A stretch of 64,000 nucleotides of DNA from Simmondsia chinensis (GCA_018398585.1 JAGTTD010000012.1:24251036-24315035); one strand, 5' to 3'. Positions 12,152 to 24,191 are shown, counted from the stretch's first letter. Made by a program: numbers and translations. The notes: generated by a model not told the origin, from the sequence alone.

Positions 12152-12457
12152 AAGGTCTTCCTCTGTAGAGTGTTCCTAAGTACTCATGTATCGAATCTGT
12201 TTTTTTGAGAAGGACCTAATACGTCCAGATTGCGGAGTGCGTTTCACCCTCGAGATCCACCTGAAGGGGATGTGTGTGCTCTTCACCATGACAGCCCGGG
12301 TTCAAGACTACATTCACCTAGGGTGGTTATGGGACATGCATGTTCATTAGGTGCCAATTTAAGTCCAAAAGACATTGGTATCATCAAGTGTGAATCTTAT
12401 TGCTCAGTAACCTCTTTTATTTCTTCCTATCTCAAAATTGAATCATATAAGGGATAG
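12152..12457 (+). other. Residual 3' internal region of the copia element
   Basis: This lies between the solo LTR and the 3' LTR. No RNase H or RT motif can be read. The last bases, ATAAGGGATAG, are purine-rich and could be the polypurine tract before the 3' LTR at 12458. An in-frame fragment 12230-12457 shows no known domain. Confidence 0.5.
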
Positions 12458-13013
12458 GTTGTATTTGGGGGATAGTGTGCTTTAATTTTGCTTATCTTGT
12501 AATTTGCCTAAATCTCACATAAGAAGAATTGAGGTGGGAGGTCTAGTTTAAATACCGCCATCTCCTTGTTCTTGGTAAAGTCTTGAGAGCTTAGAGTGGG
12601 CTTAGTGGACCACATGCGAGCTCCCCGCCCCGCCTCGCCATGCCAGTCCGAGCTCGGGGAGCGTTCCGATGTGGTGTCGTGTGGACTTTTTCTAATCCAG
12701 ACCTTTATTTTTACGGACATTGTGTTTTAGATGTCGTAAAGGAACTTGAGGTGTCGTGTGGACTTTTTCTAACTACTTAGGGCAGTAGTGAACTCCACAA
12801 CATGGCAACTTCCTTCTGTCCAGTCTTTCTTTTTTGAATCATTTATCTTCAGTTGTTTAATTATCTTGTTTCAGGTCCATTTGCTGTAATTTGAGGTCTA
12901 TAGTGTTCAATTTTATTTTTGAGTCAGTTTAAGTTTTATTTGCCCCATATGGAGTTAGTCTTCGCCTCTCAAGCTTGAGAATTTTGTTACCAATTTGCCC
13001 TATTTTCCTAAAA
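12458..13013 (+). repeat. 3' LTR of the copia element, internally deleted
   Basis: It aligns end to end with the 5' LTR but is 556 bp instead of about 1020 bp. The missing block corresponds to roughly 3215-3740. At the junction (about 12750-12775) there is a second copy of GTGTCGTGTGGACTTTTTC, which occurs normally about 80 bp upstream. That looks like templated filler from repair of a double-strand break. Its end, CCTATTTTCCTAAAA, is mutated from CCTATTTTGCCAACA. Confidence 0.75.
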
Positions 13014-13480
13014 ACTGCCCCCTCCCCTCCCGCCCGCCCCTTGCGCGTGATGGTAATGAGGTGGAACGGGCCCGTCACCTAAATTCATACATATCTCCGT
13101 CACATTACTCACTATGGGTATGAAGTAGATATCCATTACCCGCACTTATTCAGTACCCGCCCCAATTTGGTATACCCGCTTATGTTAGTTATTTAATATT
13201 ATATTTTAAAATCTAATTATAATTTGCTTTAACATTTGACACAAAGTTAAATAACTAAATCAAAAATATATTTTTAGTTAAATAAAATACAAATTGGTGG
13301 GTATGGCATGTATGGAGCGGGATGGGGCGGGACGGGCACAACATCATATCGTTACCCGCCCCATACCTATGGTGGGTATTGTAATTTATATTTGACTTGC
13401 ACTCGCTACCCGCCTCACTTGCCTGACAGTGCCTGCTAATAATGGGTTTTACCTGCCCCATTTTCGTCCCTATCCCCCCA
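13014..13480. repeat. GC-rich block with repeated ACCCGCC motifs in both orientations
   Basis: ACCCGCC/GGCGGGT-like words recur (for example near 13137, 13156, 13343, 13355 and 13408), separated by an AT-rich core at 13190-13290. The arrangement of ACCCGCC on one side and GGGGCGGG on the other suggests an imperfect palindrome such as a MITE. I could not define terminal repeats or a target duplication. No gene is seen. Confidence 0.4.
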
Positions 13481-13689
13481 ATTGTGCCTACATCTTCTAC
13501 TCACCTCTAAGCTAAGTGTATTATCATATATTTACCTAGCTCTAGTTCTATTTCCCTTTATTATAATTACTTTTCATCATACTAATTTAAGCAACGGAAG
13601 GGCCCTCCACGGACAAAACTTCTTGATCCTTGACGATTATTCATTTTGCAGTAAAAACCATCAGACGCGGAAGATGCTGCCTTCCTTCC

Positions 13690-14000
13690 AAATTGCACTA
13701 TTGATTTCACACAACTAAACCTTGCACTTCAAATTTGTGAAGCTTCATGAACTTTGTAATTAGAGACAACTCATTCCTTGAATTTTGTAGTTAGATATAA
13801 CTTACCCCTTGTGTATTTAGTTTCATAAAATAGCTCCTAAACTTTGTGACTAAACTCAAATTGGTATTCATATTAAATATTACAATTTGAATTAAATACA
13901 AATCACTCCTTATTAGCAACCTTCTAAGTTATAATACTATAAGCACAATTCAATCATTGCACGTTAAATTTTAAGAAATAACCTCTTAAACAATATTGTT
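13690..14000 (+). repeat. Left arm of a candidate long inverted repeat
   Basis: Read forward, this arm matches the reverse complement of 15835-16110 at several ordered blocks: ACACAACT...GCACTT, a run of CATGAACT, AAATACAAATCAC and AACCTTCTAA(G/A)TTAT. The arms are diverged, perhaps 65-70% by eye. The 1.8 kb between them is AT-rich with no transposase. It could be a non-autonomous DNA transposon or two opposed MITE-like copies. Confidence 0.45.
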
Positions 14001-15834
14001 AAACTCAAGTTACCATCTATTCTTATCTATTAATTCTAAGTGCCCTCATACTCCATATCTCTTCTAACCTCCAATTAAGCCAATATAGACCTCCAACCCT
14101 TTAGCTCCCAAATAACACAATTTCCACAAAAATCTTCTCAAATGCATTAAATGGGCCAAAACACAATATATTATTTGTGATTTATTAAGGTGTGACATTG
14201 AAAACATATAAAATGTTGATGGTTTGTGAAATTGCAACTAAAATTTAAGTTGTTGTTAGTAAAAAAAATCCATAAAAATATTTGTATCTAAAACTCTATG
14301 TTCTCAAGCATGAGGAGAACGGAAATGATTGAGGAAAATTGGAGATACAAGCTAAAAATCAAAAGCCACATAACAAATATTTAATGAAATTAGAAATTAA
14401 AAGTCATTAATTAAGAATTAAATTGACATCTTATATATAGTTGATTAATAATCAAATTATATTCACATTAACTATGAAAAGTATTACATAAATAGGGCAC
14501 TCAACTCAGATTTGTGGTTTAACACTACGAAATCAGGATTTATATACACCCATGAACCTCCTATTCAATAAAAAAGAGTCTAAATTCATCTTCGTCCCTA
14601 ACCCATCATGAAAGAAAAAATAACTCACACTCTTACATGTGACGCACCTTAAAAAAGTAAGATGACACACCTTACATCTATTATTGGCTTGTGGGATGAA
14701 AGGAAAACAGTAAATGCCAGGTATTAGCCTCACCAGCGATAAAAAAGGTGACTAACCTAGACAAATCCATTGGTAAGTAAGGTTTACATGAATAAAGGGA
14801 GGGTAGGGTTTCCCTAGAGCAAAAGAAAAAGAAACCCTAACATAAAGCTTCAAAACGACGTCCTCTAAAAAGAGCAGTAAACTATATGATCACTTGGTGT
14901 TCCCCTTGCCAACAATAAAAAGGCATCTAATTTGGCAAATACCAACAAGTAGGGTTTAAGACTACATTTTTCCTCAGGGTGAAAGATACCGAAAGAGGAT
15001 TAATATATCCTAGACCTAGATCTTCAAAATGACGTCGTTCAAATAGGGGCAGTGAACAACAAGAGGATTATATATCTTAGACCTCAAGCTTCAATAAAAG
15101 ATGTCTAATACGACTCCCAAACGTAACTCCACACGCTTGCCGCTTCATAATGTAGCCTATCTTGAAGGTTCTCCATCATTCGAGGTTTTAAAAGTTTTTT
15201 GAAGGCTTAATAATCACATGTATTTTTCTTAACTAATTGTTTTTTGGTCAAAGTGTTTTTCTTATCTAAGATTCTCATCATGAAATAAAAAGCTATTACA
15301 ACGAGAATCAACCATCAATAAGTTCACAAGTGCCACAATAACCACAACATGATGAAAACATGACTAAAAGCACATATCAAATACGATCTTGAAAGAGATG
15401 ATAAACATGACGTGTAGTATTCTCTAATTAGAATAAAAACTATTAACTTTTGAATAGGAAGGAGAGTATAGTGAGTACGAATGAGCATGAAAACGACACG
15501 GATCAATTATGAAGATCTAGATTGTGACAACTATACTACATTGTACACTCAAGACCAATTAAAGAAAAGTGCAACTATATCGAAGAGAAACAATGATAAC
15601 GCATCTCATATACAATGTCATAAAATATACAAAAAACCATGCATCACACGGGGAAAAACTAGTACATTTTAAATTTAATTCTTAAATTAAACACATTTTC
15701 CTCTTTACTATCAAACTAAAGTGACAGTTATTCTTAAAAGAATAGATAAAAGGAGTGGTTTTTATATAATTTACGCATTAAACTTGATCTGTATGAATAA
15801 TTTGAGACTAATTAATAAAATAAGAGAAATGCTA
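14001..15834. other. AT-rich intergenic sequence between the inverted-repeat arms
   Basis: No coding motif is recognised. From about 14830 to 15110 three imperfect copies of a segment with CTTCAAAA(C/T)GACGTC and a following GCAGT(G/A)AAC recur about 60-170 bp apart. Open frames here (14533-14733, 15481-15672) are short and featureless. Confidence 0.4.
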
Positions 15835-16110
15835 CGTGGGGTTAGATTTTAAAATTGATTGTATAGGGCATGTGTTACATTTGATATCATAATTTAGAAG
15901 GTTAGAATTCAACATGAGGAGGTGATTTGTATTTAGTAATAAAGTATAAGGGTTGAGTTGTGTATAAATATAGTCAAGGAAACTAGTTCATGAAATTAAA
16001 AATGCGACAAATAAGTTACGTTTAATTGTAAAATTTATAGGATGAGTTGTGTTAAATTGAAAGTGCATGGATTGACTTGTGTTAGCTAAGAAAATTGAAG
16101 AACTATCACA
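15835..16110 (-). repeat. Right arm of the candidate long inverted repeat
   Basis: Its reverse complement aligns with 13690-14000 (see that entry). Between this arm and the MASS-like gene, 16111-16976 is AT-rich intergenic sequence with no feature I can name; it should contain the 3' untranslated region of that gene, though no canonical AATAAA is seen. Confidence 0.45.
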
Positions 16111-16976
16111 TTAATTTGCTTCGTTTTTTTCAATAGTTAGAGACAAGCATCGTAAAATACATGCAAACCTGGAAAAGGGAGGCCTGAGCCAGCCCACGTA
16201 AAAGCGTGCAGCAGAAAAAGACAGAACTAGCCAACATATTATACAATAACACCATATAGCACAGGAGATGATAGCATATATGATAACATATTATACTAGC
16301 CAATATGTTATTGCTCGCACAAAATTTGTTATTTGCAAAGTAACGATGTGACTTACAACTATTAATAGCTAAAAATTATCTTAAAAATTACAATATTGCT
16401 ATGACAAGAACAATATTTCCCAGCAATAACATTACCCCTAGCACAATTCTCCTATGAAGATCCGCTGAAAACATGTGCACAAAACTAGTTACATCCCTAT
16501 ATAAGTACAAGGAAGCCAAAATCATTTTTTCAATTATCATTGTTATAGTCCATCAAATTTCTACCCAACTTCATCCATATTTTAATTTAAAAAACTAACA
16601 TAAGAATCAATAAGAGATAGAGGATAAAATAACAATTCGAATATCTAAAAATTTTGACATATCAATATATCTTAAGATGCAAAGGTTCGAAAAGTTTTTG
16701 TTTGGAACATCTCTAATACATGTATAGATCAAAATCCAATAATTGTGTAAAAAACAATGCCTATGTATCAATTGATTCATGCAACGCCGTTAATATTTCC
16801 AACAAAAATTTATCAGAAACTGAATAATGATGCAAAAACACACCAAATTTCAATAATATGAAGACAGGCTTCACATAGCATTTTCCAACAAAAATTCCCA
16901 ATATTATATTATATACAGTATAATAACAGGATACTTATACCAAATGCCATGTCACCCTCTTCAATTGCCCTTTATG

Positions 16977-17324
16977 TCACCTCCTCCTGGGCCTAGTGGG
17001 CCTGGCCCGGCCCGTATTCGTCGTTTTGGGCCCAAACTTCCCGCAGCACCCACACGCCGAAACCCGCGGCGACGGCGGCTCAGCCGCCTGAGATTCCCTC
17101 CTTAACGCAAACGCCACCGTAGCACCGCCGGATCGGGCGGTCCTGATGGAATCTATCTTGATTCCGTCCTCTTTTGCCGGAAATTCCCCGGAGAAAAACT
17201 GCCGGTCGGGCTTGTTACGGCGGTTTAATTCGCCGGAAAAGAAGCCGTCTTGCCAAACGAGGCCGGAGGAGCCTTGACGGCGGAAGGACACCGCCGATCT
17301 CTGTAGGCCCGTCGTATTTGCCAT
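16977..17324 (-). CDS. MASS-like protein (putative MAPK substrate family)
   Basis: A 115-residue intronless frame with a clear start and stop, much richer in GC than its surroundings. The N-terminus (LQRSAVSFRRQGSSGLVW) and the C-terminal PPSPRVSACGCCGKFG match the two conserved blocks of the small plant family described in Arabidopsis as MAPK substrates in the stomatal lineage (MASS; At1g80180 and relatives). Family members are roughly this long, lack catalytic domains and act as phosphorylated regulators of stomatal patterning. The SP within PPSPR is a plausible MAPK phosphosite. The middle (residues 30-80) is poorly conserved, and the Arg-rich C-terminal tail (RARPTRPRRR) extends beyond the usual end. 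Start chosen at the first ATG after a GA-rich leader. The neighbouring copia element begins 439 bp upstream. Function in this species is inferred from the family. Confidence 0.85.
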   Translation of the reverse strand: MANTTGLQRSAVSFRRQGSSGLVWQDGFFSGELNRRNKPDRQFFSGEFPAKEDGIKIDSIRTARSGGATVAFALRRESQAAEPPSPRVSACGCCGKFGPKTTNTGRARPTRPRRR

Positions 17325-17475
17325 TCAACGTCGATGAGTTTGGTATATCTCTCTTCTGTTTTCTCTCTCTCTCTCTCTCCTCTGATGGTTTATGATTGTG
17401 AATGTGGGGTAGTTGTTTAGGTTGGGGATTTGAATGAGGATGGACTTTTCTGTTATTTATAGTTGGTAAAGGGTT
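17325..17475 (-). promoter_or_regulatory. Promoter and 5' leader of the MASS-like gene
   Basis: On the minus strand a TATA box (TATAAATA, 17454-17461) lies about 130 bp before the ATG, followed by a leader that includes a GAGAGA run (17362-17381). Spacing fits transcription starting around 17425. The copia LTR border at 17763 leaves only about 300 bp of native upstream sequence. Confidence 0.6.
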
Positions 17476-17762
17476 GGGGTAAAAGTCGATGTTTCAATAT
17501 GGATTAATTATTAAATCAAAATGGGGTCAAATTTGACGGTATTTTCCTGTTGGGTTTTCCATGGGTGGATCTATTCACAGCTTAGCTTCAGCTTAGAATT
17601 TTTACTACTTTAAATTTTGATATTTTAATTATATTTACAGTTTTTTGTGGGATATGCGATGTGTAATTAAATTTGAACTATATTATAAATTTTAATTGAT
17701 AAATTATATTATTAATATAAATAAAAAATAAAATTTGCCTATGCAATGATTTTTGTTTATTT

Positions 17763-18791
17763 TGTTAGAAAATATAACGTGTGTAACAACAATACTGCGT
17801 ATAACAATGCGTAAAATACTACGTAAAATATTGTTATGAATTACCAAAAAAATACCCAAAAATTACAGTATAAATGAAATGAAAATACCGCTGAAAATTA
17901 CAGTGAACTGAGCAAACAATTGCAGTAAAATTACCCAAAATTACTATAAATTGATCAGCAAAAAGTACTCGAAAAATAAGCCTTAAATCTCGGTACAACG
18001 TAGTAAAATATTCCAGAGAACTTGTATCGAAAACCGCAGCCGAATAAATGAACACGATAATCAAATAATACTGTAAGAGGAAGAGTAGATTAGAAAATAC
18101 CGAAGATACCGTGCTGTAGGAAATACCACTATCCTAAAAGATGATTTCGCCGCTGCTCCGGTGCATACAGTAGTGTTGGTGGCCGTTCTCCAGGATTAAC
18201 ACGGTCCAACTCTTAACGTGCACTCGTTAATCGTCGGGTAGGGGAGAACGAGAACTTTGCCCAGAGTTTTGAAGGAAGAAAGAACAAAATAGGATGAAGA
18301 ATCAAGAGAAATGTGATGACTGTTGGTGCTACACTTTGGCATTATGATAGAACGTGGTTTTATAGTGAAGTGAAGAGCAGCTAGCGGTAACACTCAATTG
18401 GATAAACGTTTTGCAGTAATGGCAGGATTAATAGGTAAATATTGTATAATTAACAGGTCTTAACTGCCAAAGAACATTTAATTGCTGCAGTAAAGAGCTT
18501 CACAACGGTAAAAAGGGTTAATGCAGTAACGGTGACATATTTTTCATAAAATAAATATATCCTTTAAGAAAAAGATCACCCACACCCACACCCACGCCCG
18601 AGCACAGCGGGCAGGCGGCGCGCGCGCGTGTGTGGTTCCCACCATTCCTTCACCCAAGACATAATTCAAATGGGTTAAAAACACACCCCCTTATAAACCC
18701 AACCCCACTTCCTTAAATTATCAATGTGGGATGGGGTTATTCACAAAGTGTTTCTATATGGTTAGATTTAGCTTGTATCATTTTTTCAACA
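17763..18791 (-). repeat. 3' LTR of the minus-strand copia element
   Basis: On the minus strand it begins TGTTGAAAAAATG and ends TTTTCTAACA. A TATA box (TATAAAA) lies at 18358-18364 on the minus strand. A CA/CG-rich tract (18580-18637) with alternating GCGCGCGC is in the U3 part. The small open frame shared by both LTRs (18196-18393) covers the leader and is not a gene. Confidence 0.88.
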
Positions 18792-19386
18792 ATCCCTCAC
18801 AAAGAATACGAGCGAAGAAGAGAGAAAAGAATAGACCGGGCAAAGGGAGTTTAGTTCTTCAGTGCCGATGTCTTGCGACTTGAATCGTCACCTAGTGCAA
18901 CCCAAGTTTAGGACCAACATCTTGTAAGGTGACTTTCATCTTGAACCTCATAAGGGGTTGTATAGTCTTCCACTTGGACACATACCAAACTCCAGATCTC
19001 AACAACTCATGCGATTTGGCGAGTTTAATCGGCCATGCACTCTTCCTGGATATTCATAGGCGCTCTAGAAGGCAAGTCTTAATCCTTCATAGGGAGCGGC
19101 CAGACTCCCACACCTATATAGGTGGATCCCATCAAGTGTGTGTTACCGTACACCACCAAACATATGGATATGGGCCCATTAAGAGCGAAAGCTCATCCTT
19201 ACCCCTGGTAACATACAGACAGTGTTCGTCATGTGCAAGTCGTGCTTACATCGCCAAACATATGGCAATGGACCCGTCTCCGCACTGTCACACCATAGGG
19301 AGGGACAACATAAAACACAGTGCATATCTTGAATGAAACTATGACTTTTCACATTGAACCTGATAACCCCAGGTTTGATACATTAT
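18792..19386 (-). other. 3' untranslated region of the minus-strand copia
   Basis: It lies between RNase H and the 3' LTR. Two imperfect copies of CCAAACATATGG(A/C)(T/A)ATGG (near 19154 and 19253) lie about 100 bp apart. There is no coding. Confidence 0.5.
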
Positions 19387-19740
19387 AGTTTATTTGTGTA
19401 TAGACTTTAGTCCCTTCCCCCTCGATGTTTTTACAATCATTTTACGACAAAGGTCTTTTGTCAACGGATCCGCAAGATTCTTTTCTGACTTTACATAGTC
19501 TAGTGATATCACTCCACTTTCTAGTAGGTCTCTCACGATCTTATACCTGAGACGAATGTGTCTCCTCTTGCCATTATAAACCTTGTTCTTTGCCACAGCA
19601 ATTGCAGCTTGAGTGTCACAGTGAAGTAACATTGATGGGGCTGGAAGCCCCCACAATTGCACTTCAACACTGTATTGCAACAAAACGGTACTTCAGAGTT
19701 GACTACTGCCAACATCAATCACGAGTTGCTCTTACCCCCA
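19387..19740 (-). pseudogene. copia RNase H C-terminal fragment
   Basis: The frame at 19390-19683 reads LLHCDTQAAIAVAKNKVYNG, KRRHIRLRYKIVRDLLESG and SEKNLADPLTKDLCRK, the signature end of the plant copia polyprotein. It closes with a stop about 600 bp from the 3' LTR. The domain is cut short upstream: the expected EAEYMA segment is scrambled, and VVNSEVPFC in another frame suggests a deletion. It is the only pol remnant in this element. Confidence 0.85.
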
Positions 19741-22700
19741 CATTGAGGTACCTGCAATGAGCTGTTAAACAACTAGCTCCATCGCCTAACTTCAATAAGA
19801 GTCAGTATAACACATTAGTAGAGCACACATTATATTAGTAAAATTACATCTCCACTCCAAGTACTCACATAGTACGTATATCATGTATACAGTTGGCACG
19901 AAAACCATATACCGCAAATTGTCACTTTCACATCTCATAACAATTGTGAAACATTCTCACTAGTTTAGGTCAAAAAGGATCATATACCCATTCTCATAGT
20001 ACTTAGCATACATGCGATATTACTATTAAGGGTAGTTCATATCTGACCAATGTTGTACCCAATTTCGGTGATATCAAGAGAAAGAGGTTCATAAGACCAT
20101 AATTTACAAGATGCCTTTTACAACTCAACTTAAGGCAACCCAAGCCTCTGCAAGGCTCTCAAGCCTAAGTGGTTAGCATCATTAAGCTATTTACATCGAC
20201 TTTGGACAATCGACAAATAATATTTCCACCATAATGAATTTCCATGAGCTAGCTATAACTAGCAAACAACGGTTAAAACACAATAATCAGAAAAGATTAT
20301 GATCAGATAATATATCTCATAGGCTCTCGGGTGCTCTTACAGGCCCCCACAATGGAATATCTCATACTACATTCTTAAGCCGTTAGATTTTTCTACTGAC
20401 CAACTCAGTGTTAAAAGGACAACGAAGACATGCAGGTTTCAGCGGGGTGTCAGAAACATAGCTCACTAACGAGCCTAAATTCATTGTAATTAGTAGAATG
20501 TTTCTCAACGATATCAAACACCCAACACAACAAGGAGTCTATTACGACGTAAACCCCATTCATGATGCTTCACTAGTACTTCGACAATTTAACTAGAGCA
20601 CTGTCGATATTTGTCATTTGGATTAATGTATGTAGACAAGGTCCTCCACTGACACATGATATAACGGGATGAGTGTTGTATTGTCCACCAAATTATAATG
20701 CTATCAATTACCTTAGTATATTTAGCTTGTGATGCGATGCCACTTTTTCTCCTCATCAAGTGAACACTAAGGTCATATAGTATGTCATCCAAATGACCAA
20801 CATGAGCATACAACATATGACAATAACCCAAACAAGGTATCTAGAAATAAGCTAAATACCAAGTCTATGATCAATCAGGTTCTTGTATGACCTGTACCTT
20901 ACCCTTTTCCCAAAAACTAGAAATAAAGGCACGAAACAATGATCCTAAGGGTATAACAGTCTCCAAAGATAACACAAGTCCACATATGACTCAAGCGTAT
21001 CATACTTTCCCAACTACAAACTAAAAATTCAGCAACATAGTCCAAAAAACCAGCATAATACTAGTATGGACAGCAATATTCAGTAGTTAAATGATATAAT
21101 CTGTAGTATGTACACAACATACAATAGTAGCACATCATAAACAGCAAGTATTACTCCAGTACTGCAAAATGTAGCATGTAATAGTCCATAACAGCATGTA
21201 CATCAGCATCTTATAGCCCACAATCCGTATATGACAATATGGATAGTAACATACAGCCCAAAACAATATGTAGCAGCACATTTATCTTGAAAAAGACATG
21301 TTTCAACACTTAAAACGACATGCTTTTCAACATTTCAAGTAACATGTAACAACAAATACAACTTGCTTCAAACATAGTCATGGGAAACATATGAGACACA
21401 TCAATATGGAGACTAATATGCAAATTACATATAGTTTTTAACAAGATCTCACAAGTCCTATTAGCTCTTTTCAAGAACCATCTATTTCACTTGGGTCACT
21501 CCAAATATGCAAGAAAATCAATTCTCACATATAGGGTTAATCTCATGGTTAAAACTAAAACATACCATGCTCTACCACATAAGGGATTCAAGATTGTGTA
21601 ACTCGACATGCCTAATCTAAGAGTTGCCAACTCTAGGTTCAAGACTTTATTCTATCAAGTTCACCATCAACCTCAAGCGTTAAACATGTATTAACCACAA
21701 ACACAACTCCACTGGGTTCTCATGTTGCTCTTGTATCATACACTCTGTTGACAATTGATTAAACACATCAGGTTACTATCTTTCATATATCCCTACTAGG
21801 ACGGAATAGGAATACCTCTACCTAACTAGATGAAATCCAACATAATTAACATTGTCCCTTGAGAAGTTAATGCATTCCACATAAGACTCCTTCCTTTTTT
21901 CGTTAGATAATTATTGCTGTCCTACAAGACAATGCCCCCACATTTCAGGAGCTCATAGCATAAGTTATATGAATGTGAGTTTACCTCAACAACAGAAGCG
22001 ACTTAATATATATATCGCATGAGACATCAGAACTCAGTTAAGTACAACATTTTTCATGCTACATATGCATGAACGAAATCACATATTAGAGTGTGACAAT
22101 TTCATTTGAAAATTTTAGTTGAGACAACAATGTCATAACCATAACATAAATGCTAGCAAACATATCAAAAGAGTATAAATGCTAGATTTTAGATTATTAA
22201 AAGGTATGTCTACTTAATTTAGACAATATCTTTATATTCAAATTTCAAAAACATGTGCCCAAGCCAATTTTGACATCAATCATGTTATACCTTTATATAG
22301 TCAACAATACCAACCGATTCTTTTTGTTGTACCTCAAATAATCCTACACCTTAATCCAAATTCTTAAAATTGGGAAGTAAATAAAATGAAATAAAAATCA
22401 GATCACACTTGTTTCTAACCAACAGACATGAATTTATCTCTTTTAAAAAGTATGTCCTGACTTTATCTTATAGTCATTAGATGAGACAATGACTGACATT
22501 AATAAAATTGAGAAAAATAACGTTGAACTTGTATAAAAAAACAATGCATACAGTCAAACCATTTTGAATTCCCTACATTTAACCCATTTTAATGCATACT
22601 AACTGACATTAGTATGTCATTTTCCAACCTATTGAGGATCATTTCCTGATCAATGGGTTTCTTTGTACTCAACAACCCTAAAAATCCCATCTTTATTTTT

Positions 22701-23040
22701 CGTTCGAATGATTATGCTACGCAGTGCCACCAATTTCTTGCAATGAGGTTTCTAGGAGATATCTTCTCTAGATAAACTAAGATTTGGGGCTCTATTTTAT
22801 CAAACATTCATATTTACCTTGATGATATTTTAAATTAAATAAATATAGGACCAGTAAATCCTTGTTTCTTACTCTAATTTCTAGTGGGCCCTTATTTATT
22901 TATTTATTTTGAACTCTGGGCTTTGGTAGATCTTATACCTTTCTCCTCAAAACAAATTCAATTCTATTACATCTTAATTACATATTGTTATGCTTGTTTC
23001 ACCATACACTATCAACTTTCTACAGAATCGTCTTTTAGAT
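19741..23040. other. Non-coding interior of the minus-strand copia element
   Basis: This is about 3.3 kb where gag, protease, integrase and RT would be expected, with no motif of any of them on either strand. It is AT-rich and full of stops. The longest frame (20589-20831, minus) shows nothing recognisable. Either the element was a large non-autonomous derivative or unrelated DNA has replaced the coding region. Confidence 0.6.
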
Positions 23041-24059
23041 TGTTAGAAAATATGACGTGTGCAACGACAATACTGTGTATAACAATGTGTAAAATACTAC
23101 GTAAAATACTGTTATGAATTACCAAAAAAATACCCAAAAATTACAGTATAAATAAAATGAAAATACCGCTGAAAATTACAGTGAACTGACCAAAAAATTG
23201 TAGTAAAATTACCCAAAATTACTGTAAATTGATCAGCAAAAAGTACTCAAAAAATAAGCGTTAAATCTCGGTACAACGCAGTAAAATATTCCATAGAACT
23301 TGTATCGAAAACCGCAGCCGAATAAATGAACACGACAATCAAATAATACTGTAAGAGGAAGAGTAGATTAGAAAATATCGAAGATACCGTGCCGTGGGAA
23401 ATACCACTGTCCTAAAAGACGATTTCGCCGCTGCTCCGGTGCGTACAGTAGTGTCGGCGGCCGTCCTCCAGGATTAACACGGTCTGACTCTTAACGTGCA
23501 CTCGTTAATCATCGGGTAGGAGAGAACGAGAACTTTGCCCAAAGTTTTGAAGGAAGAAAGAACAAAATAGGATGAAGAATCAAGAGAAATGTGATGACTG
23601 TTGGTGCTACACTTTGGCATTATGATAGAACGTGGTTTTATAGTGAAGTGAAGAGCGGCTAGCAGTAACACTCAACGGGATGAAACGTTTTGCAGTAATG
23701 GCAAGATTAATAGGTAAATATTGTGTAATTAATAGGTCTTAACTACCAAAGAACATTTAATTGCTGCAGTAAAGAGCTTCACAAAGGTAAAAAGGGTTAA
23801 TGCAGTAACGGTGACATATTTTCCGTAAAATAAATATATCCGTTAAGAAAAAATCACCCACACCCACGCCCGAGCACTGCGGGCAGGCAGCGTGCGCGTG
23901 TGGTTCCCCCCATTCCTTCACCCAAGACTGAATTCAAATGGGTTAAAACCACATCCCCTTATAAACCCAACCCCACTTCCTTAAATTATCAATGTGGGAT
24001 GGGGTTATTCACTAAGTGTTCCTACAAGTTTAGATTTAGCTTGTATCATTTTTTCAACA
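23041..24059 (-). repeat. 5' LTR of the minus-strand copia element
   Basis: It is the direct-repeat partner of 17763-18791, with the same TGTTAGAAAATAT and TTTTTTCAACA ends. It lacks several CpG sites kept in the other copy and has gained others, consistent with methylation-driven decay in both. Confidence 0.88.
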
Positions 24060-24103
24060 TATTTTAATTAAGAGAAGATAATTAATTTTATTATAAATAA
24101 ACT

Positions 24104-24105
<2 letters not shown>

Positions 24106-24191
<86 letters not shown>

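Larger units (their letters stand above)
2953..13013 (+). mobile_element. Degenerate Ty1/copia element with three nested solo LTRs
   Basis: Matching LTRs lie at 2953-3753 plus 5217-5435 and at 12458-13013. They share blocks such as the segment ending GTGTGGACTTTTTCTAA and the segment around GAGGTCTATAGTGTTCAATT. Between them, all on the plus strand and in copia order, are gag with a CCHC knuckle, an aspartic protease, the pre-integrase domain, integrase and the start of RT. The rest of RT and RNase H are missing. Frames are broken by many stops and frameshifts, so the element is dead. Insertions at 3754-5216, 6847-8974 and 10578-12151 stretch it to 10 kb; without them it is about 4.9 kb. No clean target duplication flanks it. 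Confidence 0.85.
17763..24059 (-). mobile_element. Bounded minus-strand Ty1/copia element, mostly non-coding inside
   Basis: Two roughly 1.02 kb LTRs in direct orientation bound 4.25 kb of internal sequence, and TATTT target duplications lie at 17758-17762 and 24060-24064. Only the C-terminal RNase H is recognisable (19387-19740, minus). It gives the orientation, agreeing with a PPT-like GTGAGGGAT just before the lower LTR on the minus strand. No initiator-Met primer site follows the upstream LTR. About 29 mismatches in the first 475 bp (some 6%), nearly all transitions, separate the LTRs. It was probably mobilised in trans or has since lost gag-pol. Confidence 0.88.

Noticed and set aside
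13014..13480. CpG-island promoter
   Set aside because: The GC-rich part is made of repeated ACCCGCC words with no gene following on either strand.
18196..18393. Small frame conserved in both copies of a repeat (also 23474-23671)
   Set aside because: It is duplicated because it is in the two LTRs of one element, not because of selection.
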